Positions 5,486-7,376 of a stretch of 7,376 bases of DNA are shown piece by piece; position 1 is the first letter of the stretch, and each line of letters opens with the position of its first letter. The DNA is taken from NCBI GenBank assembly GCA_023427705.1, contig JAEZAL010000300.1, positions 1 to 7,376 of the forward strand, read 5' to 3'. A model generated the notes under the pieces. That model made no database searches. It was not told the DNA's origin and worked only from the letters and a program-made list of their open reading frames with translations. The DNA comes from Bacillota bacterium (lineage in GTDB: Bacteria > Bacillota > Clostridia > Clostridiales > Clostridiaceae). Made by a program: the position numbers and the translations under genes.

Positions 5486-6445
5486 CTATAAATCTACTCT
5501 TCCTCTAACTTCACCATTATAGAAAGCTTTTATATTATTTATTACTTCTTTAAATAATCTTTTTCTAGCCTCTACACTAGCCCATGCTATATGAGGAGTT
5601 ATAACTAACCTATCTTTATTTTTTACTGAGACTAATGGATTATCTTCTTTTATAGGCTCTACTTCAAAAACATCTAATGCTGCGCCAGCTATTAATTCTT
5701 CATCTATTGCCTTAGCAAGATCTGATTCAACAACTATAGGTCCTCTTCCCATATTTGCTAATATAGCAGATTTTTTCATCTTTTTAAGCGCATCGTAATT
5801 AATTAAACCTTGAGTAGAACTACTTAATGGTGCATGAATAGATATTATATCTGAAGTTTTAAGTAATTCTTCAAAATCCACTCTTTTATAATCAGAATTA
5901 GAATTCTTTCCTGATGTAGAATAATAAATAACATTAGCCCCAAAAGCTTCTGCTATTTTTGCAACTTTTCTTCCTATAGCACCCAAGCCTATAATTCCCC
6001 AAGTTTTACCTTCTAATTCATAAAAAGGCTTACTTACATCAGTAAAAATACCACTTTTAGCATATGCTCCTGACTTAACAAAATTATCGTAATATGAAAG
6101 TTTATCACATAAAGATAAAACTGTTGCAAAAGTATGTTGTGCTACTGTATTAGTTGAATATCCAGCAACATTTGTTACTGCAATATTATTTTCTTTTGCA
6201 TATGCAACATCTATATTATTAAATCCTGTTGCAGTTTCACATATTAATTCTAAATTTTTTGCTCCCTTTAAGTTATTTTCATTTAAAACAACCTTATTAG
6301 TTAAAACTATGTTCGCATTTTGTATTCTTTCAGCAACCTCTTCTGGCATAGTTGTTTGATAATGAATTAAATTACCAAATGACTTTAATTCATTAAAGTC
6401 TATATCCCCTAAAGTTTCAGCATCTAAGATAACTATGTTTTTCAT
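5486..6445 (-). CDS. D-2-hydroxyacid dehydrogenase (NAD(P)-dependent, hydroxypyruvate reductase-like)
   Basis: The 319-residue enzyme should reversibly reduce a 2-keto acid to the D-2-hydroxy acid. The nucleotide-binding domain shows GLGAIG (153-158). The catalytic triad of the family is intact: Arg234 in NMGRGPIV, Glu263 in DVFEVEP and His285 in TPHIAWAS. The strand following the glycine loop ends VIYYSTSGK, with no acidic residue where NAD-specific members usually have Asp, so NADP use is possible. The ATG at 6443-6445 has GGAGGGTGAG directly upstream; a TTG at 6458-6460 lies inside that site and is rejected. The gene starts 19 nt after the HAD phosphatase, probably in one operon. The substrate is not determined: hydroxypyruvate/glyoxylate, pyruvate or a branched-chain keto acid are all possible. 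The stop is doubled (TAG TAA), and no terminator separates it from the leuA promoter. Confidence 0.9.
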   Translation of the reverse strand: MKNIVILDAETLGDIDFNELKSFGNLIHYQTTMPEEVAERIQNANIVLTNKVVLNENNLKGAKNLELICETATGFNNIDVAYAKENNIAVTNVAGYSTNTVAQHTFATVLSLCDKLSYYDNFVKSGAYAKSGIFTDVSKPFYELEGKTWGIIGLGAIGRKVAKIAEAFGANVIYYSTSGKNSNSDYKRVDFEELLKTSDIISIHAPLSSSTQGLINYDALKKMKKSAILANMGRGPIVVESDLAKAIDEELIAGAALDVFEVEPIKEDNPLVSVKNKDRLVITPHIAWASVEARKRLFKEVINNIKAFYNGEVRGRVDL

Positions 6446-6464
6446 ATTCTCACCCTCCAATTTA

Positions 6465-7097
6465 TTAGACTAAATTTAAAATTTCTTCAGGACTATCTAT
6501 AAAATAATCTGGCTCAGAAGACTTTAAGGTATCTAAGCCTATAAAAGTGTAGTTAACTCCACAGGTTTTACATCCTGCTGATTTACCACAATAAATATCA
6601 TAAATACTATCTCCAACCATTATAGCTTCACTAGGATCTACTCCTAAATCGCTACATGCTTTTAAAGCTGGATCAGGATTCGGCTTATGTAATTCAGTGG
6701 ATTCTGGTGTGATAATTACATCCATATAATCATGGATACCAGCTATCTTCATTCCTCTAATAGCAAGTTCTGCTCTTTTTGATGTTACTATTCCAGATTT
6801 TATTCCTTTTTTCTTTAGCCCTTCTAAAAGCTCCTTTACCCCCTTAAAGGCAAAGCACATTTTATCATGAAGTTCTTCATTATGTTTTCTGTAATAAGCA
6901 ACTAAATCATCCACATCATCTCTCTTTGCATGCTTTTTAAAAGGTTCACCTAAAGGTCTTCCAAAGAAGTCTAGTATTTCTTCTCTCTTTAATTCTATCC
7001 CTAATTTATCTTTAAAAGTCTTATCAAAAGAATTATATATTAATTCATTTGTATCTAATAATGTTCCATCTAAATCAAATAATACTGCCTTAATCAT
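6465..7097 (-). CDS. HAD-superfamily phosphatase (PpaX / phosphoglycolate phosphatase-like)
   Basis: The 210-residue hydrolase has all four HAD motifs: DLDGTLLD (I, nucleophile Asp8 and acid Asp10), VTSK (II, Thr105), HKPNPDP (III, Lys138) and GDSIYD (IV, Asp163 and Asp167). A helical cap of about 65 residues lies between motifs I and II (about 16-80) and includes FFGRPLGEPF, similar to PpaX and Gph proteins. Likely substrates are small phosphate esters such as 2-phosphoglycolate, or pyrophosphate; the sequence does not decide which. An upstream ATG at 7125-7127 would add ten residues (MIKNLTLGGN), but it would encode the strong TAGGAGGA site, so the ATG at 7095-7097 is the real start. It is the first gene of a unit with the D-2-hydroxyacid dehydrogenase. 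If the pair acts on glycolate/glyoxylate metabolites they could be linked, but that is inference. Confidence 0.9.
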   Translation of the reverse strand: MIKAVLFDLDGTLLDTNELIYNSFDKTFKDKLGIELKREEILDFFGRPLGEPFKKHAKRDDVDDLVAYYRKHNEELHDKMCFAFKGVKELLEGLKKKGIKSGIVTSKRAELAIRGMKIAGIHDYMDVIITPESTELHKPNPDPALKACSDLGVDPSEAIMVGDSIYDIYCGKSAGCKTCGVNYTFIGLDTLKSSEPDYFIDSPEEILNLV

Positions 7098-7147
7098 ATT
7101 TCCTCCTAAAGTTAAGTTTTTAATCATTTGTGATAAACTTTATATTT

Positions 7148-7176
7148 ATAATAACATATATAATATGCTTGTACAA
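7148..7176 (-). promoter_or_regulatory. Candidate promoter of the phosphatase-dehydrogenase unit
   Basis: On the minus strand, TTGTAC (7171-7176) lies 17 bp from TATTAT (7148-7153). The -10 is a 5-of-6 match, but the -35 matches only its first three bases. It sits about 50 bp upstream of the phosphatase ATG, in the only gap available. Other spacings in this AT-rich stretch are possible, so the exact boxes are uncertain. Confidence 0.45.
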
Positions 7177-7196
7177 AATCAACTCCTTGAAAAATC

Positions 7197-7261
7197 AAAA
7201 AGATAGATATTATATCTTTCCTCTGGAGATAACCAGTGAAAAATATAATATCTATCTTTTT
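7197..7261. terminator. Long near-perfect hairpin, probable bidirectional terminator
   Basis: A 19-bp perfect inverted repeat (AAAAAGATAGATATTATAT at 7197-7215; its complement at 7243-7261) encloses a structured apex in which TTTC pairs with GAAA (7217-7220 with 7238-7241) and CTGG with CCAG (7223-7226 with 7233-7236) around AGATAA. The arms end in A5 and T5, so a U-tract follows the stem on either strand. It lies 27 bp beyond the stop codon of the partial gene at the right edge and most likely ends that transcript. Confidence 0.75.
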
Positions 7262-7288
7262 CTATAATTTAATTATTAAAGCCATAAA

Positions 7289-7376
7289 TTATAAATCAAA
7301 TAAACTTAGCTGCTGATTATTATATCCCTCTTTATAGTTATTAATTATATCATTCATTTTATAAAGTAACCCTAGT
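7289..7376 (-). CDS. C-terminal fragment of an unidentified protein ending in a clamp-binding-like QLSLF motif
   Basis: The minus-strand frame enters from the right edge and stops with TAA at 7289-7291. The last 28 complete codons end KEGYNNQQLSLFDL. QLSLF is the canonical bacterial beta-clamp-binding pentapeptide, found at the C-terminus of DNA polymerase IV, some MutS proteins and other replication or repair factors. This suggests a DNA-repair or replication protein, but too little is present to identify it. A clean stop followed by a terminator hairpin supports the frame being real. A chance frame of 28 codons is the alternative. Confidence 0.55.
   Translation of the reverse strand, partial: LGLLYKMNDIINNYKEGYNNQQLSLFDL

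Noticed and set aside
6446..6460. Upstream TTG start of the dehydrogenase
   Set aside because: The extra codons (TTG GAG GGT GAG AAT) are the ribosome binding site of the ATG at 6445.
7098..7127. Upstream ATG start of the HAD phosphatase
   Set aside because: The extra ten codons contain the strong TAGGAGGA site, placed correctly for the ATG at 7097.
7197..7261. A transposon end or MITE
   Set aside because: No target-site duplication or transposase is visible, and the A5/T5 flanks with a hairpin just past a stop codon are explained more simply as a terminator; a genome search is still listed as a check.

Overview
The window is AT-rich and every supported gene reads on the minus strand. AAGGGGG and AGGAGG-type ribosome binding sites, a leucine T-box in front of leuA, a YwbE start and very AT-rich spacers all point to a low-GC Firmicute, most likely Clostridium sensu stricto. 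The species cannot be fixed from the sequence alone.

In transcription order (right to left) the layout is as follows. (1) At 7289-7376 is the last part of a gene that leaves the window; its C-terminus is QLSLFDL, a beta-clamp-binding-like tail. A long, nearly perfect hairpin follows it (7197-7261). (2) A probable two-gene unit encodes a HAD phosphatase of the PpaX/Gph type (6465-7097) and a D-2-hydroxyacid dehydrogenase (5486-6445). (3) leuA (3493-5157), a type-2 2-isopropylmalate synthase, has its own consensus-like promoter and a T-box leader with a CUC (Leu) specifier. It is followed by two terminator hairpins and a short 8-bp tandem repeat. (4) A tightly packed four-gene operon encodes an XRE-type regulator with a helical C-terminal region (2038-3162), a 66-residue two-helix PLDc_N-like membrane protein (1835-2035), an ABC ATPase (932-1834) and an ABC-2 permease (165-935). 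A terminator follows at 82-113. (5) The first 16 codons of a YwbE-family protein lie at the left edge (1-49).

The ABC operon looks like a self-contained export or resistance cassette under its own regulator; the substrate is unknown. leuA is controlled by charged tRNA-Leu through transcription attenuation, and because no terminator separates it from the dehydrogenase gene, read-through from that unit may also be gated by the T-box. No leuB, leuC or leuD is present in this window.

The main correction to a simple ORF reading concerns the regulator. Its helix-turn-helix domain continues 80 codons upstream of the first GTG, in one open frame, but no ATG, GTG or TTG is available there. The best start is an AUU at 3160-3162, which has the same AAGGGGGCA Shine-Dalgarno and the same 7-nt spacing as leuA. 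The rest of the window looks like ordinary clostridial chromosome; I found no CRISPR array, tRNA, rRNA, transposase or phage gene.
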